Below are positions 16,901 to 25,194 of a stretch of 64,000 nucleotides of DNA, one piece after another. The stretch's first letter is position 1; every line of letters starts with the position of its first letter. The stretch comes from Verrucomicrobia bacterium Tous-C9LFEB. GTDB lineage: Bacteria; Acidobacteriota; Terriglobia; Terriglobales; Acidobacteriaceae. The notes under the pieces were generated by a model. That model was not told where the DNA came from. It was given only the letters and a program-made list of their open reading frames with translations, and ran no database searches. The stretch lies in NCBI GenBank assembly GCA_903970445.1, contig CAJCIP010000082.1, positions 1 through 64,000 of the forward strand, given 5' to 3'. Position numbers and translations under genes: made by a program.

Positions 16901-19176
16901 ATGAGCTGGCCGTAGAGCGCGCGGTCAGCACCGCTGTTGTAGAGCAGCCATGCCTGCTGAATCTGCACATCGGCAGGAGGCGCTAGATGCTGACCTGCGT
17001 AGTATTGCTGCACGCGGTTGAAGAAGACACCTGCCTGCTGATTGTCTCCGAGGCCACTGTAGATCGAGCCGACGACCTGCAGGTAGGTGGGATCACTTTC
17101 GAGGTTGCGGCGCGTTGCGGGAGGAATCTGCTGGATCTGCGCGAGCGCATCCTGATCGTGATCGGTGGAATGCAGTGAAGACAGAACGCCCACCCAGGCG
17201 TCGGTGCGATCCGGACTCGTTGCAAGGATGGATTGATAGAGCTTGTACGCCTGCGCCGAGTTGCCACGGCGAACATAGATCGCGGCAAGCTGAATCTCGG
17301 CGGGCACAAAGGGCTTCTTGCCATCGGCGGCCTGCTTTGCGAGCAGCTTTTCAAGCACATCCTGGGCGAGGTCGTCGCGGTTTACGCCTTCGTCAATCGC
17401 CGCGACGCTGCTTTGGAAGCCGGCTTCCTGCATGGCTGCGGCAAAGATTTGCGGCGGCATCGACTGTAAGAGCTGGAAGGCCTCGGTATCATGACCGAGC
17501 TGATGCTCAACCTGTATTAGACCGACCCAGGCGTTTGTATTCGCTGGATCAGCCTGGAGCACCTGCTGATACAGTCCCGCAGCTTGCTCGCGGCGACCGA
17601 CCGTCGCCAGGAGCGCCGCGTACTGCATCTGAGTGTCGATCTTAAGTCCACGTCCGCCGTTCGGGAATGGCAGATTGAGGGCTTGCTGAAACACACGTTG
17701 TGCATCCCCTTCACGACCAACGGCGACATACACCGAACCGAGTGTGCGCAGGTAATCGGGGTCTTTCATGAGCGCTGCTTTGACGGGCGGTGGAAGGCGC
17801 CGCTCGGTGGCCAGGGCTTCGTTGTATTTTGTGGCGCCGTATTCCGCCATGATCAAGCCCCGCCATGCGCGCATGTCTCCTGGAGAATGCTTGACGTAGG
17901 TCTCGAATATGCTTATCGCCTGCTCGGGCTGCTGCGCCTTCAGCATCGTCCCGCCAAGACCGAGGAGTGCGGAAGAATCACCGGGCCGCAACTGCAAAGC
18001 GAGCTCGAATTGCTTCTGAGCCGTGAACAGGTCGTTGTCGTTTAGGGCTGTTGTGGCCACCGCGGTGGTGTAGAAGAAGCGTGAGTCATGCAGCGAGCGC
18101 TCGATCGCCGGATCTTTGCAGCCGTCCTGTTCTGCCTGTTCCAGAAAGCTGATTGCGCCCGCGAAGTTCGACTGACTCATACGCACGTATCCGAGCCCAG
18201 TCAGCGCCTGGCAGCTTTGGGCGTTCCTAGAGAGAATCGTGCTGAAGCGATCGTCCGCGAGCTTATAGTTGTGCGCATTCAGCGCCGCGTAGGCAGCACG
18301 CTCTTCGGCGTTGCGTGCCGAGGTGGCCGCGTTTGCCTCGCGCTGCGCTGAACTAGCTGCACCGCTACTGCCGCGACCGTAGTGACGACCCTGACTGGCC
18401 TGGGCCAGATCGTTTGCAAGTTCCGGATCGTTGTGCGTGGAGAGGTAGGCGCGGATGGAAGCGCCTGCCGCGGGATTCTGCACATCCCATTTCAGAGAAT
18501 CGCGCAGGCCCTGCACCGAGCTTGCGTCGTAGGGGTATTTTTCAAGCAGACGGCGGCCTTCCGGGCGGGTGCGGGGGTTGTATGTGAGCACCTTGCCGAG
18601 CGCGATCTCGTATCTGGGTTCCTGGGGAAAGCGAGCCACGAGCGAACGCAGGCCTGCGACAGCCTTTGCGCGTTCCTGGGGGATGCCCGCCTCGGTTTCG
18701 TAATACCCCAACGCTGCTTCGCCGGGCGGAGGATTGTTGCCATAGACCTGACGCTGAATCTCCATGGCTCTTGCCGATTGCCCGGATTGAGCAAGGCGCC
18801 CGGCAGCCTGAAGCTGGTTCGCGTTCGCCTGTGCCGAGCTCATGGTCTCGACGCGGCCGATGTTGGGGTCGTTCGGGTTTACGGCGGAGAGTTTTTGAAG
18901 ATATTCGGCTGCCTCGCGCTGATTGCCTTCCGACTTCGCAGCACGCGCCAATCCTGCCAAGGCGTCGGTATTGTTGGGATCGATGAGCAAAACCTGCTTC
19001 CAGGCGTCTTTGGCCATGTCCATGCGGCCACGAACTTCGAGCGCGTGCGCTTTGTTGAGCAGTTGCGCGGTGTCGACGCCGCCCTGAGCAGCAGCGGAAG
19101 CACCAATTCCTGTGCAGACAAGCGCACCCAACAGCAGGCACGCGGTCCCGAAACGTCTCGGAAACCCTCTTCTCAT
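13936..19176 (-). CDS. bcsC: Cellulose synthase operon protein C (TPR scaffold and outer-membrane export barrel)
   Basis: Periplasmic and outer-membrane export component for cellulose. The 1746-residue product has a signal peptide (ending ASAAAQ), a long solenoid of TPR units from about 40 to 910 (repeats such as NTDALAGLARAAKSEGNQREAA and TNAWVGLIQVEHQLGHDTEAF), a Pro/Gln/Ser-rich low-complexity linker from about 912 to 1345, and a C-terminal BCSC barrel of about 400 residues beginning YSGWAGASAVGHYRSGRAG and ending with the aromatic strand FRYMF. It is longer than E. coli BcsC (about 1150 residues), mainly through the linker and extra TPRs. The ATG at 19176 is preferred since AGAAGAGA lies just upstream and a signal peptide starts there. 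Last gene of the bcs set; a terminator follows. Confidence 0.95.
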   Translation of the reverse strand: MRRGFPRRFGTACLLLGALVCTGIGASAAAQGGVDTAQLLNKAHALEVRGRMDMAKDAWKQVLLIDPNNTDALAGLARAAKSEGNQREAAEYLQKLSAVNPNDPNIGRVETMSSAQANANQLQAAGRLAQSGQSARAMEIQRQVYGNNPPPGEAALGYYETEAGIPQERAKAVAGLRSLVARFPQEPRYEIALGKVLTYNPRTRPEGRRLLEKYPYDASSVQGLRDSLKWDVQNPAAGASIRAYLSTHNDPELANDLAQASQGRHYGRGSSGAASSAQREANAATSARNAEERAAYAALNAHNYKLADDRFSTILSRNAQSCQALTGLGYVRMSQSNFAGAISFLEQAEQDGCKDPAIERSLHDSRFFYTTAVATTALNDNDLFTAQKQFELALQLRPGDSSALLGLGGTMLKAQQPEQAISIFETYVKHSPGDMRAWRGLIMAEYGATKYNEALATERRLPPPVKAALMKDPDYLRTLGSVYVAVGREGDAQRVFQQALNLPFPNGGRGLKIDTQMQYAALLATVGRREQAAGLYQQVLQADPANTNAWVGLIQVEHQLGHDTEAFQLLQSMPPQIFAAAMQEAGFQSSVAAIDEGVNRDDLAQDVLEKLLAKQAADGKKPFVPAEIQLAAIYVRRGNSAQAYKLYQSILATSPDRTDAWVGVLSSLHSTDHDQDALAQIQQIPPATRRNLESDPTYLQVVGSIYSGLGDNQQAGVFFNRVQQYYAGQHLAPPADVQIQQAWLLYNSGADRALYGQLMMLGGRQDLTNQQRLTVQTIWTSWAVRRATQNVAAGDSRRAIAILNATAKSFPGNPTVIKALASGYASAGMPKEAVAIFRTQNLNTASASDYRAAIGAALAASDQRDAELWLRFGLAQYPRDAQLLILAAKFEQSRGDANRAADFYRATLSALPPVDSGSQLASELSRPAPAQPAPLPSANGSQDLATLLAEPDSGRRRMQMEQAAQKPYLPSYNAPMTNVPVPMNGYAPATIDPGFGNSMPQPGFSPGYGTPASGLPPNPPTQPSLRDYTPHSRVAIPSLKNESVPEQAILHLHPSHEMEAKYGPYIPFDPSVGAPRFTNAPTELGDGVLVAASTSGKIVTAKMVQSAFQQAQPQQSSDGTPSVSYIPPSRPNVNTRAPRQSADVRAKAAAIRANQNGAANVPISGQSHPPVEDYSSSQVAAPTLSNAQYSTQISGPSQIPAGQVPQPTSRPATSSYAPQQQSLPALPSGGSVAPSDQQYPQPGSSGANRYIPRKHVAKKVVQPEPAPQPVPAATQPMSYPVPGQPLENTDYPQVGQPYPLGTPPSDYELQQRNLPPLRGYFDPRVEERAPLTPRQQAELALATIDGTYSGWAGASAVGHYRSGRAGVDRLAALEIPVEVSLVAGREVRLSIIPRAVFLTNGQLDTAGGTQGVTPIVGSLDGTAIFNPAQQFASGVGGEVQLVTNTFAVAVGTTPWEFLVSNIIGRGQWRPGNSHVLLFGGRDAVKETQLSYAGLRDPASATLTYSGNVWGGVVATGGGVRFDAGNERSGLYIQGDGAYLTGFHVLDNIKFDGTMGAYFRVGNWADYGTLNVGGLIYGSHFQHNERANTYGLGGYFSPEAYFLAAVPVTFSGHYGSNLHYTINSTIGVQTFAEDNGNYFPLDPALQTNAFTACVNQTGSIVPLINRNCGQQPVNSDTGFNYALDTAVSYRFSDHWFLNGFLSANNTNNYDSVTGGFSFRYMFRPQVASPEYPTGLFPIEGFRPLQVP

Positions 19177-19208
19177 CGCATCTCTTCTGTCGCCAGAGCG
19201 AACGGACA

Positions 19209-19214
19209 ATTGTA
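19209..19214 (-). promoter_or_regulatory. Possible -10 element for bcsC
   Basis: On the minus strand TACAAT lies about 33 bases upstream of the bcsC ATG, inside the 153-base gap after bcsZ, which is unusually A/T-rich for this window. No good -35 hexamer sits 17 bases further up (TAAGCT or similar), so this is only a candidate for a separate bcsC promoter. Confidence 0.25.
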
Positions 19215-19329
19215 GTAAGTGCGTTTCCTGAAGCTTATCTCGTTTTGTCACGTCTGTTCCTGCTTTTTTCGTATTTTTGGCGCATGGAAGTCATCGTTTT
19301 TTTGGGCGGAATCGCCGGCGCAAAGCCGA

Positions 19330-20523
19330 TCATTCCCGCCCTACCTTCCACTTCACGCGGAGCCGCCCGTCCGCTTCAAACTGGAAGCGATGTTCCGTCC
19401 ATCCGGTCGCAAACATTGCAAGATTCTGATCGTAGTAGTCGCCACTGTGGCCGTATAGACCAGATTTACTGTCGAGCGTGGCTGCGAGGCGATCCATCTG
19501 CTGCTTCTCCTGATCTTTCATGCCGAGTGCATGCAGGAACGGGATGACTGCAGCTGAAAAACCGGCAGGGGCGTTTGGGTCTGTAACGTTGCCGGTTGCG
19601 TCTACCCGAAGCGGCGGAGTCACATGCGACTTGAGGTATTCGGACATGCCTGTCATGCGACCGAGACATTCGTGTACTGCCGGGGTATGGGGGTCCGCTA
19701 AGCCCACCCAAAGGTATAAACGGATCGCGTCGTAACTGCCGACAATCGTTGCGTTGGGCTTGTCTTCCTGAGCGGCCGCCGGCGCGGGGGATGCGACCAG
19801 CATTTTGCCATCGGCTTTCATCCAGTCCATGACGAAGCCGTTCTTCGCTACCCCAACAGCAGGCAGACTGCTGGCCACACGCGTCCACGTTGCACCTGAT
19901 CTGCGATGGGCGAAGTAGGCCAGGAGCTGTGGCGGCATGTAGCTGGGATTGATGAACCAGGTTTTGTCGTCAGGGTGGAAGCCCTTCGCTCCAGGAAGCA
20001 AAGTGACGCCTACTCCGGGAATCGTAACGATCTCCTGCTCAGCTACACGATCGGCAATGATGCTGCCGAGTTTCGCGTACCGCTCATTTTGCCAAAGGCG
20101 TCCGGCTTCATCGAGCGCATAGGCCATCCAGAGGTCCGCGTCGGCGGCAGGATTTGCGTCCAGGACGTGCCAACTGCCGTCCTGAGCTTTGCCCCATTCC
20201 CACGCGGGGAGATGCAGCGTGAGGTCCCCTTGAGCCATATTGACCTCTGTCCACTCGACGAGCTTGTCGAAGTGTTCTCGGTCGTTGGCGACAAGGGCGA
20301 AGAACATGGCGTACGCCTGGCCCTCGGTTGTGCTGCGATCCTCGGCGCCGTGTTCAATGACACGGCCCTGTGCGTCGAGAAATTTGTTCGTATAGCTGTC
20401 CCACAGCGGCCAGTTCTTCTGGGCGGGACAGCTCGGCCCCGCGCAAAAAGACGCCAGAATGATGCACGTGAGGAGAATACTCTGCGCCAGAGCATTTCCG
20501 ACACATCCTGACCCTAGCTTCAT
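19330..20523 (-). CDS. bcsZ: Periplasmic endo-1,4-beta-glucanase (GH8) of the cellulose operon
   Basis: GH8 cellulase that trims nascent cellulose in the periplasm and is needed for normal cellulose output in characterised operons. The 397-residue product has a signal peptide (ILLTCIILASFCAGPSCPA), the general-acid region RSTTEGQAYAMFFALV, the DADLWMAYAL motif with the conserved Asp, NPSYMPPQLL, and a late GYDQN-like stretch (HSGDYYDQNLAMFATGW). Length matches the family. The ATG at 20523 is favoured over TTG at 20529; GGAG lies about ten bases upstream. It is 69 bases after bcsAB and 153 bases before bcsC on the same strand. Confidence 0.93.
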   Translation of the reverse strand: MKLGSGCVGNALAQSILLTCIILASFCAGPSCPAQKNWPLWDSYTNKFLDAQGRVIEHGAEDRSTTEGQAYAMFFALVANDREHFDKLVEWTEVNMAQGDLTLHLPAWEWGKAQDGSWHVLDANPAADADLWMAYALDEAGRLWQNERYAKLGSIIADRVAEQEIVTIPGVGVTLLPGAKGFHPDDKTWFINPSYMPPQLLAYFAHRRSGATWTRVASSLPAVGVAKNGFVMDWMKADGKMLVASPAPAAAQEDKPNATIVGSYDAIRLYLWVGLADPHTPAVHECLGRMTGMSEYLKSHVTPPLRVDATGNVTDPNAPAGFSAAVIPFLHALGMKDQEKQQMDRLAATLDSKSGLYGHSGDYYDQNLAMFATGWTEHRFQFEADGRLRVKWKVGRE

Positions 20524-20592
20524 CCTCAACAGCTGCTCCGGTTCTAGATGGCGACAGAGCCTTCAAGCAGGCTTCCGTCGCTGATGAGTCTC

Positions 20593-23500
20593 TTAGATCG
20601 CCTGCAGACGGCGGCGAGCCTGACGGCGTAGAACCGCGCGCAGCAGGACAGCTATCAACAAGCATGCGAGCAGCGCTGCCGCTACGAGCATCCACGGGTA
20701 CTGCGCGAAGAAGAGGCGCACACGAATGATGAAGCCCAACGAACCGACATGATAGTAGTCGTTGCCGAGGCGATAGCTGGCGAAACGATTGCCCGTCATG
20801 ACACTGACAGATTGCCGGATGTCCGACGATTGCGAGTTCTTGAGGAACAATTGCGTAAAGTTCGGAATGACTGACTTATCGCGCATCACCAGTAGAACAA
20901 CGGACCGTCCGTGGTTCATGGGTGATTCGAGACCCTCAATGATGGCGTCTGGTATTCCGCCGGCTGTTTCGAGGCTGCCGGTTTCGATGCGATCAGAACT
21001 GCGAACCTTCCACCAGGCGTGCTGTTGTTGGTCGAAGAAGCCGCGCGTGTCCTGAATGCGTAGTGTGTTCTCGCCGATGCGGACCGGAAGATGATCGTTC
21101 AGCTTGTTGATGGCCGGCGTATCGCCTACTGTGCCCATGACGAAGTAATCTTTGTCGCCTGTCATGCCGGCGGCGTCGGTCACGGTGACGTTGAGCACCG
21201 GAAAGCCGGTCTGCGCGCCGAAGTGGCCCATCATAGCCAGATACATTTCGATCTCTTCCGGCTCCGGATTGTCAGGGAGAACAACGGCAGTGTCAGAAAG
21301 ATCGGCGCGTCGCGTGAACGGATAGCCTGCGTTTGCAAATATTTCAAGGTTTGGAAGCTGCGCCCAGTGGGGGATGTCGCGCAGGTCTAGATAGGAGTCT
21401 TTGCGGATGGATCCCTGGAGATTCATCGGAGCGGTGTCCTGACAGAAGCCTTTTTTGGCGATCTGGAAGACGAACTTTGCATTGGTCGTGTTGGAGAACG
21501 GTCGCATGTCGACGACCGGAACTGGCACGACAGTGTACAAATCCGCTGATGCCTTGTCCGTGTGCGGCATGGGCGTCGAACTCACGTAAGCGCCGTTCTG
21601 GTAGAGCTGCAGAGTGCTTTCGTTCGCCAGTGGGATTCCGTTGTAGCGGTAGTACAAATGCAAAGCAAGGTTCTGGCGGTCGCCGTAGAAAAGATCGGGC
21701 GGGATGCGCGAGTAGATACCGACAGGAACAGTGCCATCCCCTTGCAGGTCTCCCTGCTGAGACAAATCGCCGATCGTGGTGATGCGGTCAGTCTTGAGCC
21801 AGCGCGGCGCGTCATCCGGATCACGCGGTTTTGGCCGGCCGTCCAGGCTGACGTGCGCGACTTCGCCGGCAAGATGATCAAACTGCTGAGTCAATGCCTG
21901 CGCGGCGGTGACCAATTCGTCAGGCGAATCTCCGCTTACAACGAGCACTTTCGCGTAAGGGTCGGCGGGGTTGGTCCGCATGGCAATGCTTGGACCGCCG
22001 CCGGCGCCGGCAGCCATGTTTGCAGGGAGTTCCGCAGTGTTTTCGCTGATCAAGATCGCGTTTCCTTGCGGAATGGAGCCAAACGTTACGGGAAATTGCA
22101 CTGGGTGATAGTCGGTAAGAATGCCGAACCACGAGGCGACGATGCCGGCGGCCTGAAGAGCCTTCTTCGAGGGCTGAGAGAGAAAGACTATAGGTATTGA
22201 GGGATGCAGATTGACCGCGACGTCATAGAACGGCAGCGGAAGGAGCTTCAAGTCATTCTGCAGCGGAAGTAGATCGCCGGCGAGCTCGATCGAGCTATTC
22301 GAATCAACGTGAGACCACAGAGTCGAGTGTGATGGGTCTTCACACTTGTAGGTGTAATGACCAACGAACTCGAACGTAAGCTCATTGTTATGGACCAGCA
22401 TGTCTGACGGGATCGTGAGGTTCGCCGTGAGCAAAGCACCGGTCTCAACGCGCGTGTTCAGCAAAGCACGTTGCGAGTCGAGTTTCTCTTGCGGAGAAAG
22501 ATCGTTCTCCATTGATGCTTCAACGGCCGGGCGGCTGGTGACGGGCAGCGTGGCGAAGAGTGTTCCGTTAAGACTCACCTTGAGGTGGCTGATCATCGGA
22601 AGCAGACCCGGCGAGAAGTGGTAGTACAGCTTCATCGTCGCGGTGCGGACGTTTTGTGTCTGAGGCACCGCGAAGTAGACGGAGTGATACGAATCCACGC
22701 CACGCATCACAATCGTTTCCGACGATGACACGTCGGCGATCGTGAAAATGTTGTCGAATTTTCCGGGAGCAACGGGACGCTGGGGAAGGCCAGAGTCGCC
22801 GGGTCCGGCAGGTCCGGACATGCGCATGCCGGTAGGCAGCGATTGGCCGGAGTAGGGGCCGGTCTGATACCCCGGCGCGATGTTTTGCTGTCCCCCCGCA
22901 GGAGACATGGGCGCATTCATGATGCGCTTCTGCGCCGACGCGGTAAGACCAAGACCAAGCAGCGTGAGAAAGATGATGGAAGCGGTGCGGGCCACCTTGG
23001 CCTTTGCAGGAGTGCGCTTGAACGCGCCGCTGACGGCGTGCCGGATGCCAAAAATAGCAAGCTGGAAAATGCGGTAAAGGCTTCGAACAGGCTGGTCGGC
23101 GTCGCGCGCCTCGCCCCATCCGAGCCACGTATCCGCGCGTGAGTAGAGAACCATCGTTAGAGCTTCCTCTTCCTGAATACTGAGCGGCGCAAAGTACGCG
23201 CGCACATACTTTGAGTCACTGGAAATAATCGTCGCGGGCAGGGTAGCATCACCATCCAACACAGGGAAAACGAAGCGAACAGCTTCACCCGGATTCACGT
23301 TTACACGCTGCTGCACCTTCAACATCACACCGCCGTTCGAGATATCTTCTGTTTCGCCCTGGTACACGGTTCCATCAGGAAGCAAGACGCCGGCCGGAAC
23401 GGTCATCGCCACACGAACAGTTTGGCGTCGCTGCTGGCTTTCCCACGCGACTGCGGTAGCGACGCTCAGAATGACCAGGTTGAACAGTGTCCAGATGACG

Positions 23501-25194
23501 TTCATCATGATCGTTCCTGGGTGAAGACTGTCATTCATGTTTGCCAAAATGTTGAGAGGAAATGGTCCACCCCGTCCTGGAAATTGGAGGTAGCGAGGAA
23601 CCGCGCAAAGCAAACCAACGATATTCAAGAACAACAGCACAATGAACGGCTGCGCGATACGCGCATCGAAAAAGCTGCGATTGACCACGCCGCCCTTCGC
23701 TGTCACATTGAAGCTGCCAAATTTCGGATTGACCAGCGCCAACATCGTAGGCAGGAAGATGTACGGCGCAAGTACGGTCTCGTAGATTTCATTCCAAAAC
23801 GAATGGCGATGCTGCCCCTGAATGCGCGAATTGGTGATGTTAGAGAGCGCCAAGTGTGGAAACGCGTATGCGAAGATCGCTGCCCAGAACCCCGGTACGT
23901 TCGTGTGGCCGAGGATCAGATAGATCAACGGCGCAGTGAGGAAGATAAGCCGCGGCAGCGCATAGAGGAAGTGCGTCATCGCGTTCAAATAGCAGAGACG
24001 CTGCGCCGGGGTGAGACCGGGAACAAGGAGCGGATTGTCCATGCGCAGAATCTGGACCATGCCGCGTGCCCAGCGAATCCGCTGCTTCACGTGTCCGCTG
24101 AGACGCTCGGTAGCGAGACCTGCTGCTTGCGGAATGTTGATGTAGGCCGTGTTCCAGCCACGTATCTGCATTCGAAGAGAGGTGTGAGCGTCTTCCGTTA
24201 CGGTTTCGACTGCGATGCCGCCAACTTCATCTAGCGCGGAGCGGCGAATCACCGCACAGGAACCGCAGAAGAAGGTTGCGTTCCAGAAGTCGTTGCCGTC
24301 CTGCACGACACCGTAGAAGAGTTCACCTTCATTGGGAATCACGCGGAACTGATTCAGGTTTCTCTCAAACGGGTCAGGCGAATAGAAGTGATGCGGCGTC
24401 TGCAGGAGACCCAGCTTCGCGTCACGCCCGAACCAGCCCATCGTTAATTGCAGAAAGCTGCGCGTGGGAACGTGGTCAGAATCGAAGATAGCGACAAATG
24501 GAGCACTCAGGCGATGCAGGGCCTGGTTGATGTTCCCCGCTTTCGCGTGCTTGTTGTCATCGCGGGTCATGTAACCGATGCCGGCTTCTTCGGCAAAGGC
24601 ACGAAACTCCTCACGGCGACCATCGTCCAGGATGTACACGTTTAGCTTGTCAGCGGGCCAGTCGATGTTCATCGCGGCAAGAGCGGTGTATCTGACGACG
24701 TTCAGGGGCTCGTTGTAGGTGGGAATGAGCAGATCGACTTCCGGCCAGAGATCCGTGTCTTCGGGTAAGGGCACTGGCGTGCGGCGCAGCGGCCACAGGG
24801 TTTGCAGGTATCCGAGGAAGAGGATTGTGAAGGCGTAGCACTCGGCCAAGACCAGCATCCAGATGAAGAAGGCGTCAAGCGCTGTCCAGTTCGTGCCGGG
24901 GTCGTGAAAGAAAGCGATGACGGTAGAAACGCGCCAGTACCCATAGCGGAAAGTCGAAAAGCACGACAACAGCATGAGCGTGAGAGTGACGAGGTAGGAG
25001 GAGGAACTGCGATCGATCCAGATAGCGAGTAGAACCAGCAGAAGTCCGAGCACCGCCTGTTGTGGCCATGTGAGATCAATGATGCCGGCGAAGAGAAGGA
25101 AGACAATTCCGCCAATCAAAATAATCCAACGGAGAAGCACGAGCAGGAAGTTATCGCCGGACTCAAACTCTCTCCAAAGCGGAGACCTCGTCAT
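20593..25194 (-). CDS. bcsA: Cellulose synthase BcsA-BcsB fusion
   Basis: One 1533-residue polypeptide contains both halves of the cellulose synthase core. Residues 1-about 735 are BcsA: N-terminal membrane helices, GT2 domain with DDG at 190-192, DSD at 238-240, TED at 333-335 and QRIRW at 371-375, further helices, then a PilZ domain with RRQTVR near 588 and DISNGG near 616 for c-di-GMP binding. A hydrophobic segment near 736-756 (ending LTASAQ) resembles the BcsB signal sequence and acts as the junction. Residues about 757-1533 are BcsB (GVDSYHSVYFAVPQ; carbohydrate-binding and flavodoxin-like modules), ending in a membrane anchor (WMLVAAALLACLLIAVLL). Its ATG overlaps the bcsQ stop as ATGA, so translation is probably coupled. 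A frameshift-free junction is plain in the sequence. Confidence 0.96.
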   Translation of the reverse strand: MTRSPLWREFESGDNFLLVLLRWIILIGGIVFLLFAGIIDLTWPQQAVLGLLLVLLAIWIDRSSSSYLVTLTLMLLSCFSTFRYGYWRVSTVIAFFHDPGTNWTALDAFFIWMLVLAECYAFTILFLGYLQTLWPLRRTPVPLPEDTDLWPEVDLLIPTYNEPLNVVRYTALAAMNIDWPADKLNVYILDDGRREEFRAFAEEAGIGYMTRDDNKHAKAGNINQALHRLSAPFVAIFDSDHVPTRSFLQLTMGWFGRDAKLGLLQTPHHFYSPDPFERNLNQFRVIPNEGELFYGVVQDGNDFWNATFFCGSCAVIRRSALDEVGGIAVETVTEDAHTSLRMQIRGWNTAYINIPQAAGLATERLSGHVKQRIRWARGMVQILRMDNPLLVPGLTPAQRLCYLNAMTHFLYALPRLIFLTAPLIYLILGHTNVPGFWAAIFAYAFPHLALSNITNSRIQGQHRHSFWNEIYETVLAPYIFLPTMLALVNPKFGSFNVTAKGGVVNRSFFDARIAQPFIVLLFLNIVGLLCAVPRYLQFPGRGGPFPLNILANMNDSLHPGTIMMNVIWTLFNLVILSVATAVAWESQQRRQTVRVAMTVPAGVLLPDGTVYQGETEDISNGGVMLKVQQRVNVNPGEAVRFVFPVLDGDATLPATIISSDSKYVRAYFAPLSIQEEEALTMVLYSRADTWLGWGEARDADQPVRSLYRIFQLAIFGIRHAVSGAFKRTPAKAKVARTASIIFLTLLGLGLTASAQKRIMNAPMSPAGGQQNIAPGYQTGPYSGQSLPTGMRMSGPAGPGDSGLPQRPVAPGKFDNIFTIADVSSSETIVMRGVDSYHSVYFAVPQTQNVRTATMKLYYHFSPGLLPMISHLKVSLNGTLFATLPVTSRPAVEASMENDLSPQEKLDSQRALLNTRVETGALLTANLTIPSDMLVHNNELTFEFVGHYTYKCEDPSHSTLWSHVDSNSSIELAGDLLPLQNDLKLLPLPFYDVAVNLHPSIPIVFLSQPSKKALQAAGIVASWFGILTDYHPVQFPVTFGSIPQGNAILISENTAELPANMAAGAGGGPSIAMRTNPADPYAKVLVVSGDSPDELVTAAQALTQQFDHLAGEVAHVSLDGRPKPRDPDDAPRWLKTDRITTIGDLSQQGDLQGDGTVPVGIYSRIPPDLFYGDRQNLALHLYYRYNGIPLANESTLQLYQNGAYVSSTPMPHTDKASADLYTVVPVPVVDMRPFSNTTNAKFVFQIAKKGFCQDTAPMNLQGSIRKDSYLDLRDIPHWAQLPNLEIFANAGYPFTRRADLSDTAVVLPDNPEPEEIEMYLAMMGHFGAQTGFPVLNVTVTDAAGMTGDKDYFVMGTVGDTPAINKLNDHLPVRIGENTLRIQDTRGFFDQQQHAWWKVRSSDRIETGSLETAGGIPDAIIEGLESPMNHGRSVVLLVMRDKSVIPNFTQLFLKNSQSSDIRQSVSVMTGNRFASYRLGNDYYHVGSLGFIIRVRLFFAQYPWMLVAAALLACLLIAVLLRAVLRRQARRRLQAI

